Shown here piece after piece: positions 1 through 10,629 of a DNA stretch of 64,000 nucleotides. The translations under genes were made by a program, and so were the position numbers. Each line of letters begins with the position of its first letter. Positions within the stretch are counted from its first letter, which is position 1. The notes below the pieces were generated by a model. It did not search any database, was not told where the DNA came from, and saw only the letters and a list, made by a program, of their open reading frames with translations. Origin of the DNA: Congeria kusceri (lineage: Eukaryota > Mollusca > Bivalvia > Myida > Dreissenidae); contig CM051034.1 in NCBI GenBank assembly GCA_027627225.1, positions 11,735,261 to 11,799,260 on the forward strand, written 5' to 3'.

Positions 1-1165
1 CAATCTTGGTGAAGCGTGGTAAAGCGTGAATATATACGTACTGGCATTTGTGTGAATCTTGAAGAATCTTGGGGAATCTTTATCGATCGGGAAGCGCTAC
101 GACAGTTTTGAACATGATAAAAAAAACATTCGTGGCTTGTCGTAGCGCCGCCACGATTTTTCCAAAACGTAGGACAATCCTAGGGCCATCGTATCTGAAT
201 CTGGCTTTTTCTTAAAGCCTTCGTAGATACATTCGTGGCCTTTTGTGTTTAATGTGATTAATCGTGACCGATTTTATTACATATATATTACAAGACTGTA
301 GCACGTTATGGTAGGTTTTGCTACGTATATGGTACGGATTTCTACGCTCGCCCTACGGTTCATTTACGAGTCCAGAAGGATCTTTAGCGACCACTGTCAT
401 GACTACTCACGAATACACACGATGGACCACGATAACGCGACGATTGGTTCGCGTTGCCTGTACGGTTTATCTCGATATTACTACGCACTGACTACGTTTG
501 CCTACGTTGGGGTTACGATTATGCACTTGGCATCGTGATGTCTAAATCGCCTTATAGCGTAGAGAAGCGCGAGAATTATAAAATACTCGTAGGTTCATCA
601 TGATGAATCTTTTTCAATCTTACTACAAACGTTAGCAATCGTCTGTAATCAACTGTTACTGTAGCGTATACCTGACGCTAGCGTATTACAACCGTAACAT
701 ATCATATCTTGGTTACAGCCGTGGTGAATCGGCCGCGGAAACCTACAAATGTCGTTGATATTCGTAGTCTCGTCCTACAGTCACCGTAGGTATACGTAGG
801 AAGATACATTTAGCACACTGTGCATCCCGACTCATCACGATTAACACGTCCACGATCAATCGTGGGCTAACGTAGCCAAAAAGATTTTTGCTACGATTGC
901 CCACGATTTACAAAATCTTGGTGAAGCGTAATAAAGCGTGAACACATACGTACTGGCATCTATGTAAATATTGAGGAATCAGGGGGATCTACGACAGTTT
1001 TGAACATGTTCCAAACATTCGTAGTTTATCGTAACGCCCATGATTTTTTCTAAAACGTAGGGCAATCCTAGTGCCAATCTCAATCTGACTTATTCTTACA
1101 GCCATCGTAGAGGCAGTCGTGGCTATCGTAGCCAAAATCGTGACAGTGTGACCGGGGCTTAACGT
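1..1165. repeat. Degenerate CGTAG-rich repeat with 912-bp direct repeat
   Basis: Sequence from 2 to about 235 (AATCTTGGTGAAGCGT, CGTACTGGCAT, CTACGACAGTTTTGAACATG, AAAACGTAG, GCAATCCTAG) recurs diverged at 914-1135, an offset of 912 bp. The stretch between is dense in CGTAG/CTACG words. It could be a tandemly duplicated transposon or long terminal repeats cut by the window edge. No coding is seen; the short frame at 308-538 has no recognisable content. Confidence 0.55.
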
Positions 1166-1348
1166 ACGATCTACCCCCAGTTGTAATATTATTAGAATCT
1201 CTATCTTGATGATATATTATGTAAATTATAAACATGTCACGTTAACAAACAAATGCCTACCTACAGCAAAACAATTTGTAATAGTTATATGCCAAATGGA
1301 AACAAACCTTAAAAGTAAAAGGTCGCTCTTTCAACATGTGTTTGTGTT

Positions 1349-1406
1349 GTCTCGTAATAAGGCCATGCATTAGAAGTGTCTCGTAATAAGGCCATGCATT
1401 AGAAGT
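1349..1406. repeat. Two exact 29-bp direct repeats
   Basis: GTCTCGTAATAAGGCCATGC plus nine more bases, present at 1349-1377 and 1378-1406 without mismatch. Confidence 0.9.
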
Positions 1407-1489
1407 GTTTGAGTATAGGTTATACGGCACTGACATCAGACATACACTAAAGCACTGGTTCGCGGACGGTACGAGGTACTTCCTGCTTT

Positions 1490-1930
1490 CTGATGTTGAG
1501 TAAAGGCCCTGTCACGCTGTGGCGAATTTGAGCTACGAGTTCTGGCGAGATGTAACTCGCCACAACTCGCCTGGTGTCTTGTAGATCTTGTACACATGTC
1601 GTCTTATGTCGCCGGAACTCGCCAAGTAGCGGCAAGAATTTAAACCGTTTAAAATTCTCGCCGCTTTTCGGCGACCTTTTCTTCTCGTACAAGTGTCGAA
1701 GACATGTCGAAGGAATCTCGCGCGCTCTCGAACACACTCGAATGCAATCCGAAGACGTGTCTTCCTTTGTCGTATCGTGTCGCCGTATATTATCGTTCTA
1801 CGACATAACACGAGTTTACTGCGAGTTTGGGAGACTTGTCTACGACATCTGCTCGTCCGTTTCTCGTAACATGTCGTAATAAACTCGTGCTTATGTCCTC
1901 ACAAGTCGTACAAACTCGTCCACACTCAGG
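1490..1930. repeat. Degenerate CTCG/GTCG-rich repeat
   Basis: Dense in CTCGCC, GTCGTA and ACTCGT words on both strands, which is why several short frames overlap here. Similar in style to 1-1165 and 32780-33110. No protein is recognised. Confidence 0.4.
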
Positions 1931-1994
1931 TATCATGAACATTTAATGAGGTGTTCTTGTAATCCATACTCTGAATTACTACGACAGGTTAACA

Positions 1995-2300
1995 ACAATA
2001 TTTATCATCATGATCGTCACCATCATCATCGTCATCATCATCATCATCAACAGCAGCAGCAGCAGCTATATAATAATAATAATCATCATCATCATCATCG
2101 TCATCGTCATCAGCAACAACAGCGGCAACATAATAATAATAATAATAAAAATCATCATCATCATCACCATCATCATCATCATAAATCATCATCTTCACAA
2201 CCACCACAACCAAAGCCACCACAGCCACAATTACCACCACCAGCACAGCCACCACCATCATCATCATCATTATTATTATCGGCAGCAGCAGTATCAAAAT
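1995..2300. repeat. Compound trinucleotide tract (CAT/CAG/AAT/CAC)
   Basis: Runs of ATC/CAT, CAG, AAT and CCA trinucleotides. It gives His-, Gln-, Asn- and Pro-rich open frames on both strands, which are composition artefacts. Confidence 0.9.
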
Positions 2301-2369
2301 GAAATTGAATAATATATTATGACAATACCTGTTCGAAAGCTACAACCATGTGCGCGCCTGCGGGTGATG

Positions 2370-2545
2370 ACTTCTGGGCCCATATTTATAAAGATTGTTA
2401 AGCTATTCTGAACTTAAGTTGAAAATAAGTCAAAATTATATTATTTTTTTCGTGTTGGAAACACTATGTTTTGGAAAATTTGCGTGACAAATACTTAATA
2501 ATAAATACACTTTTAATTGTGTTGCAACTTCTATGGAAAAATCGT
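2370..2545. mobile_element. Fragment of a MITE related to 58020-58283
   Basis: Starts CTGGGCCCATATTTATAAAGATT, then AACTTAAGTTGAAAATAAGTC, AACACTATGTTTTGGAAAAT and TTGCGTGAC. The same series of words appears in reverse orientation in 58020-58283. Only one terminus is recognisable. Confidence 0.5.
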
Positions 2546-2604
2546 TAATTAGATCTTTTGCATTTCATGGTACAAAAAAATATTATTATATTAGCAGATC
2601 ATAG

Positions 2605-3690
2605 CAGTGCACAGCAGAACAATGCAAGAGAGTATGGCTGAGCAAGAGGGCAGGACAAGTGAGCAGAACAGAGCAACAGAGCAGAACAGAGCGGAGAAAA
2701 GCAGAGCAGAGCGGAAAACAGCAGAGCAGAGCGGAGAAGAGCAGAGCAGAGCGGAGAAGAGCACAGCAGAGCGGAGAAGAACTGAGCAGAACAGAGGAGA
2801 GCACAACAGAGCAAGAGAGCAGAACAGAGCAGAGCATTATAGAGCGGTGAAAAGCAGGGAAGAGCGGAGAAGAGCAGAGCAGAGCGGAAAAGAACAGAGC
2901 ACAACAGAGCAGAACAGAGCAAGAGAGAATAACTGAGCATAGCAGAACAGAGCGTAGGCGAACAGAGCAAGTTAGCAGAACAGAGCAGCGCAGAACAGAG
3001 CAAGAGAGCAGAACAAAGCCGAGCAGAGCAGAGCAGAACAGAACAGAGCAGAGCAGAACAGAGCGGAGAAGAACAGAGCAAGATAGCAGAACAGAGCAAG
3101 ACAGCAGAAAAGAGCAGAGCAGAACAGAGCAAGAGAGCAGAGCAGAGCGGAAGAGAACAAGGCAGAACAGAGCAGGAGAGCGGAACAGAGCAGAGCAGAA
3201 CAGAGCAGAGCAGAACAGAGCAGATAGCAGAACAGAACAGAACAGAGCAGAACAGAGCAGAGCAGAACAGAGCAGAACAGAACAGAGCAATGCAAAGCAG
3301 AGCAGAGCAGAACAGAGCAGAGCAGAACACAGCAGAGCAGAGCAGAGCAGAACAGAGCAAGAGAGCAGAACAGAGCGGAGAAGAACAGAGCGGAGAAGAG
3401 CAGAGCAGAACAGAGCGGAGAAGAAAAGATCAGAACAGGGCAAAGCAGAACAGAGCAAGAGAGCAGAGCAGAGCGGAGAAGAGCAGAGCAGAACAGAGCA
3501 AGAGAGCAGAACAGAGCAGAGCAGAACAGAGCAGAACAAAGCGGGGAAGAAAAGATTAGAACAGAGTAGAGCAGAATAGAGCGGAGAAGTTCAGATCAGA
3601 GCCGAGCGGAGTAGAGAAGAGTAGAGCAGAACAGAGCGGAGAAGAGCAGAGCCAAGTGGTGAAGAGCAGAGCAGAGCGGACAAGAGCAAA
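2605..3690. repeat. AGAGC/AGAAC pentanucleotide array
   Basis: About 1.1 kb of degenerate 5-bp units (AGAGC, AGAAC, GGAGA variants) on the plus strand. It stays open in several frames on both strands (Ser/Cys/Leu on minus, Glu/Gln/Arg on plus), so the 317-residue minus-strand frame at 2586-3539 is an artefact. Confidence 0.92.
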
Positions 3691-3989
3691 CCTGGAAAAT
3701 TCTATATTTAAAACTGTTGTTCCACATGTGTCCATCATATGCAAACTAATATAGAGTTTTATCCAATCACTGCGCTCGGATATGACATGCGGTAAAGCTT
3801 ATGACGCGCGTGTGAGCTCGATGATTGGAAATTAAGCCATTTACTGTAACACAATGGCTACGCACGATCTTAAATTATGCGGCAAATGTTGGAAAGGTCG
3901 ATTGTGATCTCATCATAGTGATTTAATATTTTCATCCTTGTTTTCATCCTGGTTTTGAACGGTTGATTCATACCCTGCATCTCGGTTTA

Positions 3990-4722
3990 GAGTTAACAGG
4001 GATTGAAGGCCCTGTGTGTCATATCAGGGCCGTATCCAGAATTACCAGGGATTGAAGGCCCTGTGTGTAATATCAGGCCGTATCCAGAGTTACCAGGAAT
4101 TGAAGGCACTGTGTGTAATATCAGGGCCGTATCCAGAGTAACCAGGGATTGAAGGCCCTGTGTGTAATATCGGGGCCTTATCCAGAGTTACCAGGGATTG
4201 AAGACCCTGTGTGTAATATGAGGCCGTATCCTGAGTTACCAGGGATTGAAGTCCCTGTGTGTAATATCAGGGCCGTATCCAGAGTTACCAGGGATTGAAG
4301 GCCATGTGTGTAATACCAGGGCCGTATACAGAGTTACTAGAGATTGAAGTCCCTGTGTGTAATATCAGGCCTTATCCAGAGTTACCAGGGATTGAAGGTC
4401 CTGTGTGTAATATCAGGCCGTATCCAGAGTTACCAGGGATTGAAGGCCATGTGTGTAACATCAGGGCCGTATCCAGAGTTACCAGGGATTGAAGGCCATG
4501 TGTGTAATATCAGGGCCGTATCCAGAGTTACCAGGGATTGAAGGTCCTGTGTGTAATATCAGGGCCGTATCCAGAGTTACCAGGGATTGAAGGCCCTGTG
4601 TGTAATACCAGGGCCGTATCCAGAGCTACCAGGTATTGAAGGCCCTGTGTGTAATATCAGGGCCATATCCAGATTTACCAGGGATTGAAGGCCCTGTGTG
4701 TAATATCAGGCCGTATCCAGCG
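3990..4722. repeat. 48/49-bp minisatellite (about 15 units)
   Basis: Unit contains CAGGGCCGTATCCAGAGTTA, CCAGGGATTGAAGGCCCTG and TGTGTAATAT. Units differ by single substitutions and by one-base loss (GGGCC versus GGCC). Short open frames within it are artefacts. Confidence 0.92.
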
Positions 4723-4729
4723 ACGAAAT

Positions 4730-5055
4730 AGCACCGAGGCAAATAGTGTCTAGAGGAGTCCGGGGTCATGCCACCCGAGGCAAATATTGTTTAGAGGAGT
4801 CGGGGGTCATACCCCCCAAGGCAAATATTGTCTAGAGGAGTCCGGGGTCATGCCCCCCCTCCCCCCCGAATTTTTTTTTCGAGTGTTCGATTTTACGTAC
4901 ATTTGGGGTGTTTTTTTCTTCAAAAGGCATGCTTCAAATGTTACGATTTTCTTGCTATAAACTGACGCAATCATGTATGGATAAAAGGGCTTAATTTTAT
5001 TTTTGTTATTTATCAAATTTTCACCGAGGCAAATGCCTCGATTTCCCTCCGCGTG
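4730..5055. repeat. Three diverged ~42-bp repeats and flanking transposon-like sequence
   Basis: GAGGCAAATANTGTNTAGAGGAGTCNGGGGTCATNCC occurs three times from 4735 to about 4858. It is followed by C-rich and T-rich runs and a further CACCGAGGCAAATGCCTCG at 5022-5041, which is a small palindrome around GAGGCAAATGCCTC. Confidence 0.6.
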
Positions 5056-5510
5056 GCTACGGACCTCGATATAGACGTAAATTCATGGTTGTGTTTTTTT
5101 TTAAATCACAAATGTATTATGTTTGCATTATTATGGAAGACGTTTTATTTTGTTTCGATATACTGATTTATCCCACCACCGTCCCCTCGCTTCCACCCCC
5201 CCCCCCCAAAAAAAAACAACAACAACAACAAAGCAGCATACTACTTAACTGTCTTGGGTCGTTATACACATTACGGTACTATTATATAATAAGATTTAGT
5301 GCCATTGACGATGTCTATTATTAGGCGTTTTACTTTCGTTTTCTGATACCATTATGCTATTTAAGAACCGACTTCATATACCCTAATGTATGTGATGTTA
5401 TTTTTAGAATTGTACACTCGTCGTAGTTATCCGTCGTATTTACGGGTATCAATTAGCATTTTATGATATGTAAAATACACGACAAATAACATAAGCTATA
5501 CACACTGAAC

Positions 5511-5592
5511 GACCGCCGTAGTGGCGAGTGGTTTAAAGATGAAATTCATCGGCTGTGAACCACGCGGTGTGGGTTCGAATCTCAGAGAGGTC
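5511..5592 (+). pseudogene. tRNA-like sequence (Ser-like)
   Basis: GACC...GGTC ends can pair. D-arm-like GTGGCGAGTGGTTTAAAG, a variable-arm-like segment and T-arm GGGTTCGAATCTC resemble tRNA-Ser. The anticodon stem is not clean, so it is a tRNA pseudogene or SINE head rather than a functional tRNA. It lies immediately left of the IS630-like relic. Confidence 0.5.
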
Positions 5593-5939
5593 TATTTTTA
5601 AATTCTTTTTGCAAAGCATTTTTTTTTTTAATCACTGTCCATTATTTCATCACGATTTACTTTAGCAATCGTGATTTTCACGTATAAACTGATATCAAAA
5701 CCCCGCCAAATGCAACTGACACAATGTAAATGTGAATACGGCAGTGATTTGAAGAAAACATCTTCGTATGTAAACATGTCGAAAGAACAGAAGATCCGTC
5801 GCTTAGATTCGAAAGCTAAAATAATTGTTTTGAATGTATCTAATTATTTTCTTAATGAAGAACGTAAATCCTACCAAAAGGAAGGGTTTGTACAGAGGAC
5901 GTCCGAGGCCACGGGGTTAGGCATCCATACTATTTATAG

Positions 5940-6897
5940 TAGGGATGGGACCGATTACTGAAACCAATATTCGAATATTCGTTATAGGTATTCGAATATA
6001 TTCGAATATTCGTTTTGTAAATACTACTATATACGGCACTCTGTCCGAATATTTACCGATCCGAAATATGTATACTACGTGTACGTAGTTGTTGTACCTT
6101 GTTGCAGTGGTAGATGAGCGATATAACTTAGTGAGTGTTAGGCAAAAATAAAGAAATGTAAGATATTGTTAAATGTATTGTTAATTAATTTGTTAATAGT
6201 TACTTTTCTATCAGAACCATGAAGCTTGTATCTGCTGTGCAGATTACACGTTGCCTGGGTTTTGTCTAATGACCGCGTAAAGTACTTCCAAGCACGTCAT
6301 GGTGGCATTGTTTATTAATAAAGACTATTGTGTAATATTCGGTGTTGATATAATGGAGAATAATTTACAAGTGACGTATTTGAAGATTGAACAGATCATG
6401 CTAATTTTGTTGAAGAAATTGATTAGCTGATAATGGATTCATTTTGATTGGTTTACTTAGAGAGTAACTGTAATTTACTGTAAACAAGTTAACCGTATAG
6501 ATGTCACTTAAGGATAACAAACAACAATGTACGCTTTGTGCAAACTGTGAAACCGTTATCACAACATTTGTGGATACAATGCGTCATATTCGCGCCTCCT
6601 ACAAACCGTTAATTCGCGGCCCTTGTAAAGAAGTCGACCCCTGCCAATTATCTATTGTCGTTAATTGGACATGTTTGGCATGTGTTGTAAAAACGTTACA
6701 CTGCCCCCGCCCACTTGCTAGGCAGGAAATACGACTGGAATTCATGTTAACTTTGCAATGAAACTGCAAAAAAAAACATGATTTTTTAAAGAAATTTTGT
6801 TCTTTAAATAAATTTGAAAATCGAATATTCGTAATCGTTTTTTTATATTCGAGTATTATCTGATATTCGAATATTCGAGTATTCGGTCCCATCCCTA
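5940..6897. mobile_element. Non-autonomous hAT-like element, 958 bp
   Basis: Terminal inverted repeats TAGGGATGGGACCGA at 5940-5954 and TCGGTCCCATCCCTA at 6883-6897. It is flanked by the perfect 8-bp direct repeat ATTTATAG (5932-5939 and 6898-6905), the target duplication length of hAT elements. Subterminal regions at both ends are packed with ATTCGAATATTCG palindromes. No transposase is seen; a short frame at 6501-6761 is unrecognised. It is inserted in the IS630-like transposase and is therefore younger. Confidence 0.93.
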
Positions 6898-7498
6898 ATT
6901 TATAGAGTTCGACGAGATGTTGGAAATGAGGGGTCGCCAAAGACTGGAGCAAGTCGTGGACCACTGAAACAGGATATTGTTTTTCCCGGTAGCCGCTCAC
7001 TTCGAAGACTGGTACTTCATGATCTTGGTTTCCGGTGGCAAAGGACCCAGGACAACATAAAGGTACTCATCGAGAAGCCAGCAGTCGTTGCCCAGCGCCT
7101 TTCTTTCTACAGGCACAAGAAGGAACTTCAAGAACAGTGGTACGTACCGGTGTGTGTTGATGAGACCTGGCTGGACACCACCTACTGCGCGCAGCGATGT
7201 TGGCAGGGACCTACAACGGATGGGGTTATCCTTGCAACCGGGGCCAGCAATTTATTGTTGTTGATGCCGATTGCAAAGATGACTTTATTCCAGGCGCCAG
7301 ACTCATCTACAGAGCATCTCAGTCGACTGGGGACTACCATGATGAGATGAATGGGGGGAACTTCACCAAATGGATGGAGATGAACAGCTTTTGCCCAACC
7401 TGGAATCTCCGTCTGCTTTCGTGATGGATAATGCAAGTTACCATTTGATGCAGACTTACAAATGTCCGACGTCTAATACAAGAAAAGCGTACATTAAG

Positions 7499-7592
7499 GT
7501 GAAATGATTACTTAGTCAATTAAGTTTCGATTTTCTAATGTTTAATGCACAATAACATATGTTTTTAACTCAATGATATATTGTTCTTTCAG
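7499..7592 (+). other. Putative intron 1 of the IS630-like transposase
   Basis: Starts GTGAAATG after KAYIK and ends TTGTTCTTTCAG before EWLKRRNIPYN. Removing it joins a family-typical segment. Confidence 0.65.
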
Positions 7593-7822
7593 GAATGGCT
7601 AAAACGACGGAACATCCCCTACAACGATACCATGCTGCGCCCAAAACTATTAGAAATAGCGCGACTTAACAAACCGCCACCCTCATACGCGATAGACGAG
7701 CTGGTTCTATAGAATGGCCCAGAAGTGCTCCGGCTCCCACCGTATCACCCGGACTTCAACGGCATCGATCTCATTTGGAGTCAGCTGAAGTTTCTGGTTG
7801 GCCAGAGAAACACAACCTTCAG

Positions 7823-7926
7823 GTATTTCGAAAGAGCATAAGTGTCAGCATACATGCAAAATATTAACTAATTAAATATTAATGATTTTCATAGTACCTT
7901 AATAATATTGTGTATGAAATTTCCAG
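7823..7926 (+). other. Putative intron 2 of the IS630-like transposase
   Basis: Starts GTATTTCG after GQRNTTF and ends ATTTCCAG before LADVQELAATAF. GT-AG ends, AT-rich. Confidence 0.65.
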
Positions 7927-8323
7927 GTTGGCGGACGTGCAAGAGCTCGCAGCTACAGCCTTCGATGCCATTGGTGGGAAACTATGGAGAAAGGCATGTG
8001 AGCATGTGACAAGGTGGTCAGTAGGGCCAAGACCAGGGATCACTTCCTGGATGACCAGCTAGAGAGTTTTATTCTCAACCTCGCAGACGACAGCACCACA
8101 GAGACGGACACGGCAGACGAAGGCAAAGAAGCGTTTCACTAATTGTGTTGTTAAATTGTTATTATTTATTGTACTGAACATGAAAAAATTAATTAAAAAG
8201 AAAGAAACAATGAGAGAAAAGAAAAAGACATAACACATGTCTAATAAAGTAATCAGATAAAGTATAATGTTTAAAAAAATAATACATGACTTTTTGTATT
8301 ACGTTTTTTGCTATTTTTTTAAT

Positions 8324-8391
8324 GAAGGGACTCGAACCAGCAAAATATAGATTGGCAAGACGAACATTATACCACTACGCTATTCGCCCAC
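8324..8391 (-). pseudogene. tRNA-like sequence (Gly-GCC-like)
   Basis: On the minus strand: GTAGTGGTATAATGTTCGTC, TTGCC in the anticodon loop and GCTGGTTCGAGTCCC as T-arm, resembling tRNA-Gly(GCC). The acceptor stem and anticodon stem are degraded. It lies just right of the IS630-like relic, T-arm facing it. Confidence 0.5.
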
Positions 8392-8916
8392 CAATGTTTA
8401 GTAGGTACACATTACCGCTGTATTGAAAAACACCGCTTTAAATTTCATAAATCAAAGGTGGTATTTTCTACCCGATATCGGAAAAGCACGAATGCTGACC
8501 GAGGATATAAATAACGCATTCAACCACCGTGAAATTAATCATGTTTTGACAGTTGAGAAAAAACGGACTTACACATTTTGTGTATGGGCCGGTGGCCATG
8601 TACGTCACAATAAAGATTAAAAGTTGAAAATTTACTTACTTTATAGTTCTAGTGTTATGGATACATTATAATAACATATATGGTATTTGAAACGAGATCA
8701 TAGTTGATTAGAAAACACAACGTAGATAATATTTTATACCTTTTTGTACTTTTCTGGAAATGTGTGGACTCCGTTTATACAGATTGATTTACAATAAACC
8801 TGTATTTTGTCATCGTGTTGCACCATGTTCGGGTGTATGTTTAGGGTAGTTGGAATTGCATATAATGATAATGTTCCGACCATGCGAAACCTCCAAATCA
8901 GCTGTCAGACACCATG

Positions 8917-9163
8917 AGGCGTAAAAAAGTTGTTGGTTTTCGCTTACCCGACCTCCTCTAAAAAAAAATTCGCCGACCCTGAAATATTCTTTTGCCTATC
9001 GATCTTTTTTCTGACTTTCGGTAAAAAGAGCAGTTTTGCTAATATTCAGCTTTTCGGTAATAAGCAATTTTTTTCTTCAACCCCACCACCCCCCACCCCC
9101 CTCCCCCCGCGCTATATTTGTTTGGAGACGTAAGAGGAAACCAACAATTATGTATTTTTGCCT
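8917..9163. mobile_element. MITE-like element with AGGC...TTGTTGGTTT ends (copy 1)
   Basis: Left end AGGCGTAAAAAAGTTGTTGG. The reverse-complemented right end reads AGGCAAAAATACATAATTGT then TGGTTTCCTCTTAC. Interior words GAGCAGTTTTGCTAATATTC and GCTTTTCGGTAAT recur in 37828-38110. Contains C- and A-runs. Confidence 0.6.
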
Positions 9164-9826
9164 GATTGGCATCCTGCATACCACTTATTCAAAATATGAC
9201 ACAGTTTCTTAAATAAATGATATAATGCAACAACTACATTAAAAATGATGCTTGCAGCTAATTTTTAAGTCAAGCTATCCAAAATGTTTGTGTGGTGTGT
9301 TATAGAATTTGTCAGACACCCACATTTTTGTAAGACATGTCTGATTGCCTGAAAGATTTCGCGTTGTCCGGACGTTGTTATAAAATGTAAAAATTATACA
9401 TTGTAACTGAATATATTCATGAAAAAGTGCACCGCCAGTTAAATAAATTCGATATGCTTTTAGGTTTGTCTATTTTAGGCTGGTTGACATATTTTCACTA
9501 AACTGACTTATATGGTGCGACATAGACACGCTGCGGCAACATTGCTATACATTTAGATGAATCATACTTTTAATAAGGGGCTGTCTTATATTTATACATT
9601 TATTTCATGTGTTTTTCGTATCCCACTAAAAACGTTTTATAGAAAATAAAACACCATCATCATCGACAACAACTGTTTTATCAAGCGAAAAATACAGATA
9701 TATATTTTCTGTCAATACAGACCCGTTTATCCTACAGCAGCGACTACATTCGGGTTTGAATTAGAAAAAAAAAGAACTGAGCATGCGCCAACACTCGATT
9801 TGACTCGTCGCAATGCGATATATATA

Positions 9827-9881
9827 TATTTCTCTCTCTCTCTCTCTCTCTCCCTCCCTCTCTCTCCCTCTCTCCCTCTCC

Positions 9882-9965
<84 letters not shown>
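9827..9965. repeat. (CT)n / (TA)n compound microsatellite
   Basis: About 90 bp of CT dinucleotides with CCCT interruptions, then about 40 bp of alternating TA. Confidence 0.95.
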
Positions 9966-9968
<3 letters not shown>

Positions 9969-10629
9969 AACAATTATGTGCTATAATTTTTGATATTTTA
10001 TTAATAAATACACTGACTTTCTTAGAAAAAGATGGATGGTTTACGTTAAGATTTTTGAACAAAATCTTATAATCCCTCTTTACTTTCTGAATAAATTTGC
10101 AAGGACAAACATTATTCATAACGTTGTAATTAGTTCTCACGTGACATGCATAACGTTGGTAACGTAATCAGTCGCGTGTGAAAGTTAATCGTTAAAAAAG
10201 AAATCGATGTCAGCTAAATTAAAAGAGTTATGTATAAGAGCTATATTAATAGAGTTCTGTATACGTTGCATGTCGTCCCATGCATGACATAATTTACTGT
10301 TGTTGCTCTTTGTCAATAAAAATGTTTCACACAATTGTGATGACATATACTGAAACATTATTAATTGTGTATAGTTTGCATACTTTCTCCTGCTTTTCAA
10401 ATACCAGCAACCCAATAAATGCATTATTCATTATTTGTAATAAAACACACACACTTTTTTTTACCCAAACGTTCGGATTAGCTACATTCCAGCTAAGCTC
10501 CAAAGGCTGCATTAAATGTCGCCGTTAAATGTACGCCTTTACTATCTTTGCATTTAAACACAGCCATAATCCGGAACGGACTTTTTAATGATTGCAAAAA
10601 TGCAAATATTCAACGTCAAGTGACGTTTT

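Larger units (their letters stand above)
5776..8142 (+). pseudogene. IS630/Tc1-mariner-like transposase, decayed and interrupted
   Basis: An N-terminal helix-turn-helix-like segment starts at 5776 (MSKEQKIRRLDSK) and reaches GIHTIY at about 5935. There it is interrupted by a hAT-like insertion (5940-6897) and resumes in frame at 6906 (RVRRDVGNEG). The catalytic core follows: VCVDETWLD with the first Asp at 7159-7161, GDYHDEMNGGNFTKW at about 7330-7375, VMDNASYH with the second Asp at 7427-7429, and RLPPYHPDFNGIDLIW with the third acidic residue at 7767-7769 (Asp, where Glu or Asp is usual). Two putative spliceosomal introns, 7499-7592 and 7823-7926, have GT-AG ends and keep the similarity continuous. 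Damage includes frameshifts near 7240 and 7415, a TAG before NGPEVLRLPPYH near 7711, and a frameshift near 8015. The last frame ends at TAA 8140-8142. No function remains. Confidence 0.85.

Noticed and set aside
2586..3539. 317-residue Cys/Ser/Leu open frame on the minus strand
   Set aside because: It is generated entirely by the AGAGC/AGAAC array; overlapping frames are equally open.
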